64,000 nucleotides of DNA from Mesobacterium pallidum (GTDB lineage Bacteria; Pseudomonadota; Alphaproteobacteria; Rhodobacterales; Rhodobacteraceae). Position 1 is the stretch's first letter. Every line of letters starts with the position of its first letter. Positions 1-8,686 of the stretch are shown here, one piece after another. Both the position numbers and the translations under genes were made by a program. A model generated the notes under the pieces. The model was given only the letters and a program-made list of their open reading frames with translations, made no database searches and was not told where the DNA came from. Location of the stretch: the NCBI RefSeq assembly GCF_019966535.1, contig NZ_JAIMID010000003.1, positions 299,487 through 363,486 of the forward strand. The letters run 5' to 3'.

Positions 1-1
1 C

Positions 2-1024
2 AGCGAGGATGACGCCGCCCGTCTCAGGCCCGGTGAGCGACCAACCCTCAAGACAATCGCGCGGCTGACCGGGCTGGCGGTGCCGACCATCTCGCGTGCG
101 CTGAACGATGCGCCCGACATCGGGGCGACGACCAAGGCGCGGGTGCGCGAGGTGGCGCGCAGCGTGGGCTACGTGACCAACCGCGCCGGGCTGCGGCTGC
201 GGACGGGCAAGACCCATGCGCTGGCGCTGGTGCTGCCCGAGGAACAGGACCTGATGGCCCAGACCTCGCGCCTTGTCTCGGCGATCACCGAAGAGGCGCA
301 GGCCGGCGGCTACCACGTGATCATCACGCCGGTCGCACGCCCTGCCGACTCGCTGCGCATGGTCCGGCAGGTGGTCGAGGCGGGGATCGCCGACGGGCTG
401 ATCCTGAACCAGATCCAGCCCAGGGACACCCGGATCAAGTTCTTGATGGACCGCAGGATCCCCTTCGTCACCCATGGCCGGACGGAATGGTGCGACCGCC
501 ACCCCTATTTCGATTTCGACAACGAGACGTTTGGCCGGATCGCCGTGCGACGGTTGCAGATGCGCGGGCGGCGGCGGCTGCTGATGCTCGTGCCGCCCGT
601 CGCGCAGGCCTATTCCGCCGACATGATCCGCGGTGCGAAGGACGAGGCCAGACGCCTCGGGATCCGGGTCGAGGTCATGCCGGGCGCGACCACCGACGAT
701 CCCATCGACATGATCGAACCGGCGGTCAGAGACGCCTGCGCCAGCTTCCAGCCCGACGGGATCATCGCCGCCACCAACGCGGCCGCCATCTCGGCGATTG
801 CCGGGCTCGAGGCGATCGGGCTCGAGATCGGCTCGGGCGTGGACCTGCTGACCAAGGACCCGGGCACCGGCACGCTGATGCGGCTTTTCCGGCGCAATAC
901 CCTGCTGGTGACCGAGGACGTGCCCCGCGCGGGCGCCACGCTCGCCAAGGCGCTGATCCAGGCCATCGAGCATCCCGAGTTGCCGCCGATCCAGGGGCTC
1001 GACGTGCCGGACGAGAGCAGCTGA
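2..1024 (+). CDS. LacI-family transcriptional regulator (5' end outside window)
   Basis: This is a sugar-responsive DNA-binding repressor. The reading frame is open from base 2, and no start codon lies upstream of the helix-turn-helix, so the true start is left of the window; 340 residues are visible and probably only a few are missing. Visible residues 16-35 form the typical LacI helix-turn-helix with the hinge-proximal TISRALN segment, followed by a periplasmic-binding-protein-like effector domain. A GTG at base 80 would cut the helix-turn-helix and is not credible. The gene is followed closely by a convergent MFS transporter and then xylulokinase, so these are its likely targets. The ligand cannot be read from sequence. 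Confidence 0.9.
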   Translation, partial: SEDDAARLRPGERPTLKTIARLTGLAVPTISRALNDAPDIGATTKARVREVARSVGYVTNRAGLRLRTGKTHALALVLPEEQDLMAQTSRLVSAITEEAQAGGYHVIITPVARPADSLRMVRQVVEAGIADGLILNQIQPRDTRIKFLMDRRIPFVTHGRTEWCDRHPYFDFDNETFGRIAVRRLQMRGRRRLLMLVPPVAQAYSADMIRGAKDEARRLGIRVEVMPGATTDDPIDMIEPAVRDACASFQPDGIIAATNAAAISAIAGLEAIGLEIGSGVDLLTKDPGTGTLMRLFRRNTLLVTEDVPRAGATLAKALIQAIEHPELPPIQGLDVPDESS

Positions 1025-1026
1025 GC

Positions 1027-2187
1027 TCAGGCGCTCTCGGCCCGTTGCAGCGCGAAGGACGCGAGGATCAGCAGCGCCGCAAGGACCGAGATCGCACCCA
1101 CCGCCCAGAAGGCCGGCGCGCCGACCGCGCCGTAAAGCGCGCCGAACCCCGCGACCAGCAGGACCGAGGTCGCCATCTGCATGACGACAAAGAGGCTTTG
1201 CGCCTCGGCCGTCACCTCGACCGGGGTGCGGCTGGCGATGAAGTAGATCGCCCCCAGCAGCGACAGCGAAAAGGTCAGCCCGTGCATGAGTTGCAGCGGC
1301 CAGAACCAGGCCAGGTCCGGGGCCAGCGCCAAGAGGCCCCAGCGCAGCAGCCCGGCGGCGGCCGAGATCAGGATCAGCATCCGGGCCGAGAACCACGCCT
1401 GCAGCCGCGGGAACAGGAACATCACCAGCGCCTCGGCGCCCGCCCCCAGTGCGATCAGCAGGCCGATGCCGCCGGGATCGACCCCGCCATCGCTGAAATA
1501 ACGCGCGGCGAATGCGTTCATCACCGCGTGGCTGGCCTGCAGCAGCGCGCCGGCCACGATGGGCAGCAGCACCCAGGGGCTGAGCGCCGCGCGCAGGCTG
1601 GCGGAAAAGGCCAGGCCCTTGCGCGGCAGCCCCGCCTCGGTCCCGCTGCGCAGCAGCGGCAGGCGCCAGGCGCCCAGCGCCCGCGCGGCGGCAAAGCCGA
1701 CCAGCAGCAGCGGGAAGATGCCGTCGCCGCCCCAAAGCACCGCGTAGCCGGTGACCACGCACATGACGGTGTAACCGACGGTACCCCAGGCCCGCACGGG
1801 CCCGAACGAAAAGCCCTGCGCCTGCCCGAAGCGGATCGAGGCACCGTCCGAGACCGGCATCACCAACCCGGCCGGCACGACCGCCAGCGACAGCAGCAGC
1901 AGCAGCATCACGAACCCCTCGGCCAGACCCAGCCAGAGGGTGAAAAACAGCGCCACGAAATGCCCGATCACGATGGCTTGCCGCCAGTCGCGCGCGGCAT
2001 CGGCAAGCCGCCCGACGAAGACACCCAAAAGTAGCACCGTCGCCATCGGCACCGCGTTGAGCACGCCGATCTGCGCATCGCTCATCCCGCGATTTTCCAG
2101 CCATATGGGAAGATAGGTGTTCGCGGCCGCCATGACCCAGAACAATGTGAAGTAGTAGCGGGTGACCGCGAATTGTCCGGCGCTCAT
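1027..2187 (-). CDS. MFS transporter, probable sugar/nucleoside permease
   Basis: This is a 386-residue integral membrane carrier with about twelve hydrophobic segments. It resembles the MFS_1-like/nucleoside:H+ symporter branch, with GVFVGRLADA in the loop between helices 2 and 3. I start it at the methionine of MSAGQFAVTRYY, because the frame extends 20 residues upstream into the divergent promoter region and a purine-rich ribosome site lies just before this ATG. It is divergent from xylulokinase and ends two bases after the LacI regulator stop. Context suggests import of the sugar or polyol whose catabolism needs the kinase. Substrate is inferred, not shown. Confidence 0.85.
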   Translation of the reverse strand: MSAGQFAVTRYYFTLFWVMAAANTYLPIWLENRGMSDAQIGVLNAVPMATVLLLGVFVGRLADAARDWRQAIVIGHFVALFFTLWLGLAEGFVMLLLLLSLAVVPAGLVMPVSDGASIRFGQAQGFSFGPVRAWGTVGYTVMCVVTGYAVLWGGDGIFPLLLVGFAAARALGAWRLPLLRSGTEAGLPRKGLAFSASLRAALSPWVLLPIVAGALLQASHAVMNAFAARYFSDGGVDPGGIGLLIALGAGAEALVMFLFPRLQAWFSARMLILISAAAGLLRWGLLALAPDLAWFWPLQLMHGLTFSLSLLGAIYFIASRTPVEVTAEAQSLFVVMQMATSVLLVAGFGALYGAVGAPAFWAVGAISVLAALLILASFALQRAESA

Positions 2188-2221
2188 ATGGGCGTCCCGC
2201 CTTGCTTCAATGGCCCCTGTG

Positions 2222-2262
2222 TTGACATGCGGGGGAAATCTCTGCAAGCGCTAGCGTTAACA
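2222..2262 (+). promoter_or_regulatory. Divergent promoter region with LacI-type operator candidate
   Basis: Between the divergent MFS and xylulokinase genes there is a TTGACA box at 2222-2227. A GCAAGCGCTAGCGTTA sequence at 2244-2259 is centred on the perfect palindrome CGCTAGCG (2249-2256). LacI-family operators in proteobacteria typically centre on a CG step flanked by A/T-rich arms of this kind. The site lies about where a -10 box would be, so bound repressor would block xylB transcription. The match is to the family style, not to a known site. Confidence 0.45.
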
Positions 2263-2322
2263 GGGGGTGGCCGTATGGAGCGCTGCGCCCACCGGAAAGG
2301 CAACCGTGGGTGGAGGCTCGCC

Positions 2323-3774
2323 ATGTATCTCGGACTTGATCTCGGAACCTCGGGCCTCAGGGCCATGCTGGTCGACGGCAGCGGCGCGCCCGTGGTGGCG
2401 GCCGAGCGGGCCTTTGCCACGCAGCATCCCCGGTCCGGCTGGTCCGAGCAGGACCCGGCCCAGTGGACCGACGCGCTGCAGGCCACCGCGGCCGAGCTGC
2501 GCGCCAGCCACCCAGCCGAATGGGGCGCGGTCAAGGGGATCGGTGTCTCGGGCCACATGCACGGCGCGACGCTGGTCGATGCGGCGGGCGCGGTGATCCG
2601 GCCCTGCATCCTGTGGAACGACACCCGCAGCCATGCCGAGGCGGCCGCGCTGGACGCGACGCCCGGCGTGCGGGAGCTGTCGGGCAACATCGTCTTTCCC
2701 GGCTTCACCGCGCCCAAGCTGCTCTGGGTCGAAACGCATGAGCCTGAAGCCTTTGCCCGCGTCGACAAGGTGCTGCTGCCCGCCGCCTACGTGAACTTCT
2801 GGCTGACGGGCGAGGCGGTGGCCGACATGTCCGACAGCGCCGGGACGTCGTGGCTGGACGTGGGCGCGCGCGACTGGTCGGATGCGCTGCTCGAGGCCGG
2901 GCACATGACCAAGGCCCAGATGCCCCGGCTGGTCGAGGGCAGCGAGGTCGCCGGTACCCTGTCGGCCCGCGCCGCCGAGGTGCTGGGGCTGCCGCAATCG
3001 GTCGTGGTGGTCGGCGGGGCCGGCGACAATGCCGCGGCGGCCTGCGGCGTGGGCGCCATGCGCGAGGGGCAGGCCTTTGTCAGTCTCGGCACCTCGGGCG
3101 TGCTCTGCGCCGCGCGGGACGGGTTCAGCCCGCTGGCGGAAAGCGCGGTGCACACCTTCTGCCACGCGGTGCCGGGGCGCTGGTACCAGATGGGCGTGAT
3201 CCTGTCGGCGACGGATTCGCTGAATTGGCTGGCGCGGATGACCGGCCAGAGCGCGGCGCAGCTGTCGGGGCTGTTGCCGGCGACGATCGAGGGGCCGGCG
3301 AGCGTGCGGTTCCTGCCCTACTTGTCGGGCGAGCGGACGCCGCATAACGACGCGGCCATCCGCGGCGCCTTTACCGGGCTGGGCCAGTCGGACGGGCCGG
3401 CGCAGCTGACCCAGGCGGTGATGGAGGGCGTGGCCTTTGCGCTTGGAGATTGCCACGAGGCGCTGAAGGCGACCGGCGCGCAGATCGACCGGGCGCTGGC
3501 CATCGGCGGCGGCACCGCCTCGCGCTTCTGGCTGGAAACCATCGCGACGGTGCTGGACCTGCCGCTCGACCTGCCGCAGGCGGGCGAGTTCGGCGCGGCG
3601 CTTGGCGCGGCCCGGCTGGCAATCTGCGGCGTGACCGGGGCCGCGCCCGAAGAGGTCATGACCCCGCCCGCCGTCCGCGACGTGGTCGCCCCCCGCGCCG
3701 ATCTCAGGGACGCCTACGCGGCGGCCTGGGACAAGCACCGCGCCAGCTACGCGGCGATTCGCGCCGTTCAGTGA
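2323..3774 (+). CDS. xylB: Xylulokinase
   Basis: This FGGY-family kinase phosphorylates D-xylulose to xylulose 5-phosphate with ATP, feeding the pentose phosphate pathway. The protein is 483 residues, the usual length for XylB. It opens with the ATPase motif GLDLGTSGLRAMLVD, carries the SGHMHGATLVD substrate-side motif near residue 75, and has a GGGTASRFW nucleotide motif in the second domain. The frame is open upstream, but the ATG at 2323 has a GGGTGGAGG ribosome site and aligns with the family start. With the LacI gene and MFS carrier it forms a small sugar/polyol unit. No isomerase or polyol dehydrogenase is visible, so the immediate source of xylulose must be encoded left of the window or elsewhere. 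Confidence 0.93.
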   Translation: MYLGLDLGTSGLRAMLVDGSGAPVVAAERAFATQHPRSGWSEQDPAQWTDALQATAAELRASHPAEWGAVKGIGVSGHMHGATLVDAAGAVIRPCILWNDTRSHAEAAALDATPGVRELSGNIVFPGFTAPKLLWVETHEPEAFARVDKVLLPAAYVNFWLTGEAVADMSDSAGTSWLDVGARDWSDALLEAGHMTKAQMPRLVEGSEVAGTLSARAAEVLGLPQSVVVVGGAGDNAAAACGVGAMREGQAFVSLGTSGVLCAARDGFSPLAESAVHTFCHAVPGRWYQMGVILSATDSLNWLARMTGQSAAQLSGLLPATIEGPASVRFLPYLSGERTPHNDAAIRGAFTGLGQSDGPAQLTQAVMEGVAFALGDCHEALKATGAQIDRALAIGGGTASRFWLETIATVLDLPLDLPQAGEFGAALGAARLAICGVTGAAPEEVMTPPAVRDVVAPRADLRDAYAAAWDKHRASYAAIRAVQ

Positions 3775-3776
3775 TT

Positions 3777-3825
3777 TCGGATTGCTGCGCAATCCGACCG
3801 GGGGCGCGCGGCTGCGCCGCGCGCC
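3777..3825 (+). terminator. Twin hairpins just after xylB
   Basis: Two perfect hairpins follow the xylB stop directly. TCGGATTG (3777-3784) pairs with CAATCCGA (3790-3797), and GGCGCGCGG (3803-3811) pairs with CCGCGCGCC (3817-3825). Both have the same five-base loop, CTGCG. There is no T-run, so this would be a non-canonical or processing-type transcript end. Confidence 0.4.
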
Positions 3826-3880
3826 GGTGCGTGGCACGGTTCGAGGAAGAGCCCAAGCGGCAGCGCCCGTGGTGACGGCC

Positions 3881-4066
3881 GGAGCAAGGGCCCTGCCCCT
3901 CGCGCCGCAGTCGCGGCATCAATAGATGCGAGGGGCCAGCCTCTCGCGCCGCAGGCGCGGCTTCAACAGATGCGAGGGGCTAGCCCCTCGCGCCGCGGGC
4001 GCGACAACAAAAGATGCGAGGGGCCAGCCCCTCGCGCTCCCCGAGGTATTTGGAAAACGATGAAGG
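3881..4066. repeat. Tandem 44-bp GAGGGGCCAGCCCCTCGC repeats plus GATGAAG box
   Basis: Unit starts at about 3881, 3925, 3969 and 4013 repeat every 44 bases. Each contains a self-complementary GAGGGGC..GCCCCTC hairpin core and a GCGCCGC-AGGCGCGG arm, with substitutions between copies. The array ends in the box CCCCGAGGTATTTGGAAAACGATGAAG. Related sequences occur at 7335-7432, 20892-20985, 46740-46937 and 47001-47050. It fills most of the 3775-4111 gap, which holds no gene. Confidence 0.8.
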
Positions 4067-4111
4067 CATGGGGAGCCGCACGATCACGGCGGGCCCGCGC
4101 CCCGGCTGCGG

Positions 4112-4624
4112 TCAGTCGGCCGAGATCCAGCCCTCCGGCGTCTTCAGCTTATGGGTGATCGTGTTCTGGCGCCCGAGGGTCTGTTCGATGAAACAGCCGC
4201 GCTTGGCTGCCGCGACGAGGGCCAGCTGGTCCGCCAGGGGCGCATCGCTGTCGATCTTCACGTCGATCTCGAAGCTTTTCGGCGCGGTCTCGTAGGTGCG
4301 CCCCTCGCGCGCCCAGTCCCAGCAGACCCGGGTCTCGACGTCCAGATCGTTGAGTTGCACCCCCAGCCGCTTGGCGAAGGCGCGCACCTGGGTCATCAGG
4401 CAGCCGGTGAGGCTGGCGACGAAGAGCGCCAGCGGCGGCGGGGCCGAGGCATCGCCGCCGTGGAAGGGGCCTTCGTCGGTGGCCAGCGCATGGGACGGCT
4501 CGGTGAAGGGCTTGACCATGCGCACGTCGAGTTCGTTGCGCATCTTGCCCGTGGCCTTGCCGCTGCAGTGAAACTCGACCTCGGCGCGCGGCGGCGCGGT
4601 CTCGAATGTCATTCCCTGGCTCAT
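4112..4624 (-). CDS. OsmC-family peroxiredoxin-like protein
   Basis: OsmC/Ohr-fold proteins reduce organic hydroperoxides with a pair of cysteines in a dimer. This 170-residue protein has the two expected cysteines, C75 in SLTGCLMTQV and C144 in KRGCFIEQT. It also has the family's early acidic and basic strands. It is closer to the broad OsmC group than to Ohr proper, because the Ohr signature around the first cysteine is not strict. It is the last gene of a minus-strand group (DUF599, secreted protein, OsmC) with short gaps. Cytoplasmic; the exact substrate is unknown. Confidence 0.85.
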   Translation of the reverse strand: MSQGMTFETAPPRAEVEFHCSGKATGKMRNELDVRMVKPFTEPSHALATDEGPFHGGDASAPPPLALFVASLTGCLMTQVRAFAKRLGVQLNDLDVETRVCWDWAREGRTYETAPKSFEIDVKIDSDAPLADQLALVAAAKRGCFIEQTLGRQNTITHKLKTPEGWISAD

Positions 4625-4692
4625 CTCTTATCCTCCCGTTGCCTGGGGCGAGCAGACAGGGAGTTGAACGATTGTTCAAGTGCCTTGCGGGG

Positions 4693-5058
4693 TCAGTCCA
4701 CCGAGGGGTCGAGCCGCACCCGGTAGGGCTTGGTCGCCCAGCCCTGGGAGGAGCAGCGGGCGCGGATGTAGATCTCGCGCAGCCCGTCGGGAAGCATCAC
4801 GCGCGACAGGGACCGGGTGAAGGGTTGTTCGGTGACGTGGGGGTGGGCCAGCTTGCGGGTGCCCAGCACCTTGCCCTTGGCATCGAGGATCTCCCATCCG
4901 TCGGCATAATGGTCCCAGCCGGTATCGGGGTGTTCCAGCGTCACGTCGAAGCGCCAGCCCATGCCGGGATGACTGACATCGACCGCCAGGATGCGGGGCA
5001 CCTCGGCCAGGGCGGGCGAGGTCAGAGACAGGGCAATAAGCAGGGCGGCGCGGATCAT
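4693..5058 (-). CDS. Small secreted protein of unknown function
   Basis: This is a 121-residue protein with a clear Sec signal peptide (MIRAALLIALSLTSPALA, cleavage near residue 18). The mature part is about 100 residues, mostly beta-type sequence with an HP.MGWRFDVTLEHPDTGWDHYADG stretch near residues 30-55. I do not recognise it beyond being a conserved periplasmic-type hypothetical. It lies between the DUF599 membrane gene and OsmC on the same strand, nine bases after the DUF599 stop, so the genes are probably cotranscribed. Confidence 0.75.
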   Translation of the reverse strand: MIRAALLIALSLTSPALAEVPRILAVDVSHPGMGWRFDVTLEHPDTGWDHYADGWEILDAKGKVLGTRKLAHPHVTEQPFTRSLSRVMLPDGLREIYIRARCSSQGWATKPYRVRLDPSVD

Positions 5059-5067
5059 GGCGCGACC

Positions 5068-5808
5068 CTAGTCCGCATCGGGCGTAACAGGGGTCACTTT
5101 GCCGTGTTGCGGCACCGGGCGGCTGAGCAGCGCAGCCCGCGATTGCGAGGCGAATTCGCGCCGCCAGAGCGTCGTGACGGTGAGCGCGGTGGCGAGCAGC
5201 AGTGCCTCGGGCCCGAGCAGCCAGGCGCCCGAGGCGAGGGCGAAATAGACCGAGCGCAGGCCGCGGTTGAAGCCGCGGGCGGCGGTGATGTTGATCTCGG
5301 CCGCCTGCGCCGCGCGGGGCAGCGCGTCGGGATCGTCCGGGTCGTTCGGCACGGCCGCAGCGAGGACCGAGCAATAGCCGAACAGGCGGTGCGACCAGAC
5401 GAATTTCAGGAAGGCATTGGCGACCAGCAGCAGGATGCAGATCAGCTTGATTTCCCACACGATCTGCGGGTCGCGCCCGAGGTCGAGATCGGCCGCGACC
5501 GAAGCGATGCGCTCGGTGTCGCCCAGGAGCGCCAGCCCGCCGCCCAGCGCGATCATGCTGGCCGAGGCGAAGAAGGCCGTGCCCTGCCGCAGGTTGGCCA
5601 GGATCGAGGCGTCGAAGATGCGCGGCTGGCGCGTCACCATCTGGCGCATCCATTCGCGGCGGTACTGCGCCATGATGATCGACACCGAGGGGCGGGTCGA
5701 CGAGGGGTGCTCGATCCGCCAGCCCGTGAGCAACCAGGCCGCGACCAGCAGGGTCACGGCCAGTAAATCGAGCGCGGTGAATTGCGCGAGGCTTCCATTC
5801 CAGTCCAT
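5068..5808 (-). CDS. DUF599-family membrane protein
   Basis: This 246-residue inner-membrane protein has four or five hydrophobic segments. It carries the DUF599 hallmarks: an early LDLLAVTLLVAAWLLTGWRIE helix, an RREWMRQM stretch, and a central IVWEIKLICILLLVANAFLKF helix. Biochemical role is unknown for the family. The frame extends upstream to 5865, and an alternative start lies at 5850 (MGWQ). I prefer the ATG at 5808 because family proteins start just before the first helix. It is divergent from glcD, with about 83 bases between the chosen starts. Confidence 0.8.
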   Translation of the reverse strand: MDWNGSLAQFTALDLLAVTLLVAAWLLTGWRIEHPSSTRPSVSIIMAQYRREWMRQMVTRQPRIFDASILANLRQGTAFFASASMIALGGGLALLGDTERIASVAADLDLGRDPQIVWEIKLICILLLVANAFLKFVWSHRLFGYCSVLAAAVPNDPDDPDALPRAAQAAEINITAARGFNRGLRSVYFALASGAWLLGPEALLLATALTVTTLWRREFASQSRAALLSRPVPQHGKVTPVTPDAD

Positions 5809-5891
5809 CTGTGCGACACTATTGCGGAAGGCGGGGGCTTGCCAGCCCATGTGATCACCCGTCACCCTGCCGCCGAAAGGGAGGAAGACCC

Positions 5892-7325
5892 ATGCAGATG
5901 CCCGAACCGGACGCCCGCGTCCTGTCGATCAAGCCGCAGCTGGTGAAACGGCTGCGCGAGGTGTTGCCCGAGGATGCCGTGATCGACGCGCCCGAGGAGA
6001 CGCGGGCCTATGAATGCGACGCGCTGACCGCCTATCGCTGCCCGCCGCTCTGTGCCGTGCTGCCGTCGTCGACCCAAGAGGTGTCGGACGTGTTGCGGAT
6101 CTGCCATGAGCTGGGCGTGCCGGTGGTGCCGCGCGGCTCGGGCACCTCGCTGGCCGGGGGCGCCTTGCCGACGGCCGACAGCGTGATCCTGGGCGTGGCG
6201 CGAATGACCGAGGTGCTCGAGATCGACTATGCCGACCGGGTGATCCGGGTGCAGACGGGGCGGACGAACCTGTCCGTGACGGGCGCGGTGGAGGAGGGCG
6301 ATTTCTTCTACGCGCCCGATCCGTCCTCGCAGCTGGCCTGCGCGATTGCCGGGAACATCGCGATGAACTCCGGGGGGGCGCATTGCCTCAAGTACGGGGT
6401 GACGACCAACAACCTGATGGGCGTCACGCTGGTGCAGATGGACGGCACGGTGGTCGAGATTGGCGGCGCGCATCTGGATGCCGGGGGCCTCGACCTCCTG
6501 GGCGTGATCTGCGGCAGCGAGGGCCAGCTGGGTGTCGTCACCGAGGCCACGCTGCGGATCCTGCGCAAGCCCGAGGGCGCGCGGCCGGTGCTGATCGGCT
6601 TTGACAGCAACGAAGTCGCGGGGCGCTGCGTCAGCGACATCATCAAGGCCGGCATCCTGCCCGTCGCGATCGAGTTCATGGACCGCCCCTGCATCCGCGC
6701 GACCGAGGATTTCGCCAAGGCAGGCTATCCCGATTGCGAGGCGCTGCTGATCGTCGAGGTGGAGGGCAGCCCGGCCGAGATCGACGACCAGCTGGCGCGG
6801 ATCATAGAGATCGCCCGCCGCCACGACCCGGTCGAGCTGCGCGAGAGCAAGAGCGCCGAGGAAAGCGCCCGCATCTGGCTGGGGCGCAAGTCGGCCTTTG
6901 GAGCCATGGGGCAGATCAACGATTACATGTGCCTCGACGGGACGATCCCGGTCAGCGAGCTGCCCTATGTCCTGCGACGAATCGGCGAGATGAGCGCCGA
7001 GTACGGGCTGGGCGTGGGGAACGTCTTCCACGCGGGCGACGGGAACATGCATCCGCTGATCCTGTTCGATGCGAACAAGCCAGGCGATCTCGAGAAATGC
7101 GAGGCCTTCGGGGCGGATATCCTGAAGCTCTGCGTCGAAGTCGGCGGCTGCCTGACCGGAGAGCATGGCGTGGGGATCGAAAAGCGCGACCTGATGAGCC
7201 ACCAGTATCGCGACGTGGATCTCGAGGCGCAGATGGCGGTGAAGGACGTGTTCGACCCGAAGTGGCTGCTGAACCCGGCGAAGGTGTTTCCGTTGCCTGT
7301 TTCGGCCGGGCGTCGCGCTGGGTGA
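5892..7325 (+). CDS. glcD: Glycolate oxidase FAD subunit GlcD
   Basis: GlcD is the FAD-binding catalytic subunit of the membrane-associated glycolate dehydrogenase, which oxidises glycolate to glyoxylate and passes electrons on through GlcE and GlcF. The 477-residue protein has the FAD_binding_4 domain (PRGSGTSLAGGALP near residue 75, NIAMNSGGAHCLKYGVTTNN near 155) and the FAD-oxidase C domain ending in HGVGIEKR. The ATG at 5892 follows GGGAGGAAG. The frame upstream of it is non-homologous. It is followed by glcE after a repeat element and then by glcF. In marine roseobacters this pathway uses phytoplankton glycolate. Confidence 0.93.
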   Translation: MQMPEPDARVLSIKPQLVKRLREVLPEDAVIDAPEETRAYECDALTAYRCPPLCAVLPSSTQEVSDVLRICHELGVPVVPRGSGTSLAGGALPTADSVILGVARMTEVLEIDYADRVIRVQTGRTNLSVTGAVEEGDFFYAPDPSSQLACAIAGNIAMNSGGAHCLKYGVTTNNLMGVTLVQMDGTVVEIGGAHLDAGGLDLLGVICGSEGQLGVVTEATLRILRKPEGARPVLIGFDSNEVAGRCVSDIIKAGILPVAIEFMDRPCIRATEDFAKAGYPDCEALLIVEVEGSPAEIDDQLARIIEIARRHDPVELRESKSAEESARIWLGRKSAFGAMGQINDYMCLDGTIPVSELPYVLRRIGEMSAEYGLGVGNVFHAGDGNMHPLILFDANKPGDLEKCEAFGADILKLCVEVGGCLTGEHGVGIEKRDLMSHQYRDVDLEAQMAVKDVFDPKWLLNPAKVFPLPVSAGRRAG

Positions 7326-7334
7326 AAGGTGCAG

Positions 7335-7432
7335 GAGCGAGGGGCCAGCCCCTCACACCGCAGGTGTGGCATCAAGAACAGCGAGGGGCCAGCCCCTCGC
7401 GCTCCCCGAGGTATTTGGAAAACAATGAAGAC
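7335..7432. repeat. Two 44-bp-spaced GAGGGGCCAGCCCCTC units between glcD and glcE
   Basis: Units begin at 7337 and 7381 (spacing 44). The second ends in CCCCGAGGTATTTGGAAAACAATGAAG, and the glcE ATG follows at 7433. The repeat therefore supplies the entire glcD-glcE intergenic sequence and the glcE translation start region. Confidence 0.8.
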
Positions 7433-8539
7433 ATGAGACCTGAGAGCGAAGACGAGCTGGCCGAGATGGTGCGGGCCGCGAACGGGCCCCTGCGGGTGCG
7501 GGGCGGCGGGACGCGGGACATCGGTGCGCCGGTGCAGGGCGAGGTGGTGGAGACCGGCGGGCTGTCGGGCGTGACGCTGTATGAGCCGGGCGCGCTGACA
7601 CTGGTGGCGAAGGCGGGCACGCCCGTGGCCGAGATCGAGGCCATGCTGGGGGCCGAGGGGCAGAGGCTGGCCTTCGAGCCGATGGATCACCGGGTGCTTC
7701 TGGGCACCGAGGGCGAGCCGACCCTGGGCGGGGTGGCCTCGGCGAACGTCTCGGGTCCGCGGCGGATTTCCGTGGGTGCGCCGCGGGATTTCATGCTGGG
7801 CGTGCGCTTTGTCGATGGCGCCGGGCGCGTGGTGTCGAATGGCGGGCGGGTGATGAAGAACGTCACCGGCTATGACCTCGTCAAGCTGATGGCCGGATCC
7901 TGGGGCACGCTGGGGGTATTGACCGAAATCAGCCTCAAGGTCTTGCCCGCGCCCGAGACCGAGGCGACGCTGGTCATTCCCGGGCTCGTGGCCGAGACCG
8001 CCGTGGCGGCCATGTCACGCGCGCTCGGCTCGCCCTTCGAGGTGAGCGGGGCGGCGCATGGGGTCGCCGGGACCTGCCTGCGGGTCGAGGGGTTCGAGAG
8101 CCAGGTGCGCTATCGGACGGCCCAGTTGACCGAACTGCTGACGGGCTTCGGCGCCCCTCAGGTGCTGGAGGCGGTCGACAGCCGCGCGCTGTGGCGGCGG
8201 ATCGCGGATGTCGAGGAACTGGCGACGGACGCGGGCGATGTCTGGCGGCTGTCGGTGCGACCGTCGCAGGCGCCGGGGCTGGTGCAGCAGATGCGGGCCG
8301 ATCAGGTGCTGCTCGACTGGGGCGGCGGGCTGATCTGGGCGCGTGTGCCCGAAGGGACCGACCTGCGGGCGCGGCTGGAAGGCTTTGGCGGCCATGCCAC
8401 GCTGATCCGCGCCGGGGCCGAGACCCGGTCGCGGCTGGCGGTGTTCCAGCCCGAGCCTGCGCCCGTGGCCGCGCTGACCGCCGGGCTGCGGCAGAAATTC
8501 GACCCGCGCGGCATCCTCAACCCGGGGATCCTGGGATGA
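7433..8539 (+). CDS. glcE: Glycolate oxidase FAD subunit GlcE
   Basis: GlcE is the second flavin-binding subunit of glycolate oxidase and is required for activity of the GlcDEF complex. The 368-residue protein has a short FAD_binding_4 domain: LRVRGGGTRDIGAP near residue 20, GGVASANVSGPRRISVGAPRD near 100, GGRVMKNVTGYDLVKLMAGS near 135. It ends in KFDPRGILNPGI, which is typical of GlcE. The open frame runs far upstream through glcD in another frame, but the start at 7433 fits the family. The only ribosome-site candidate is GGAAAA inside the repeat box just upstream, an unusual arrangement. Confidence 0.92.
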   Translation: MRPESEDELAEMVRAANGPLRVRGGGTRDIGAPVQGEVVETGGLSGVTLYEPGALTLVAKAGTPVAEIEAMLGAEGQRLAFEPMDHRVLLGTEGEPTLGGVASANVSGPRRISVGAPRDFMLGVRFVDGAGRVVSNGGRVMKNVTGYDLVKLMAGSWGTLGVLTEISLKVLPAPETEATLVIPGLVAETAVAAMSRALGSPFEVSGAAHGVAGTCLRVEGFESQVRYRTAQLTELLTGFGAPQVLEAVDSRALWRRIADVEELATDAGDVWRLSVRPSQAPGLVQQMRADQVLLDWGGGLIWARVPEGTDLRARLEGFGGHATLIRAGAETRSRLAVFQPEPAPVAALTAGLRQKFDPRGILNPGILG

Positions 8540-8676
8540 CGACAGCCGACGACTGGATGGCCGCCCGCCAGCCCGCCGGGACGCGCGCCCGGATCGACGC
8601 CTGCCCGGCGCGTGGGGCGTGCCGCACACATAGATCGGACGGGCGGCTGACCGGCACGCCCGCCCGCCCCAACTAG
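8536..8676 (+). CDS. Possible 46-residue ORF overlapping the glcE stop
   Basis: An ATG overlaps the glcE TGA (ATGA), and the frame stays open for 46 codons, filling the 147-base glcE-glcF gap. The product is polar and basic with two cysteines (IDACPARGACRTH) and no recognisable domain. Gene order and overlap are as expected for a translated small gene, but codon pattern alone cannot separate it from chance in GC-rich DNA. Confidence 0.25.
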   Translation: MTTADDWMAARQPAGTRARIDACPARGACRTHRSDGRLTGTPARPN

Positions 8677-8686
8677 AGGCAAGCCC

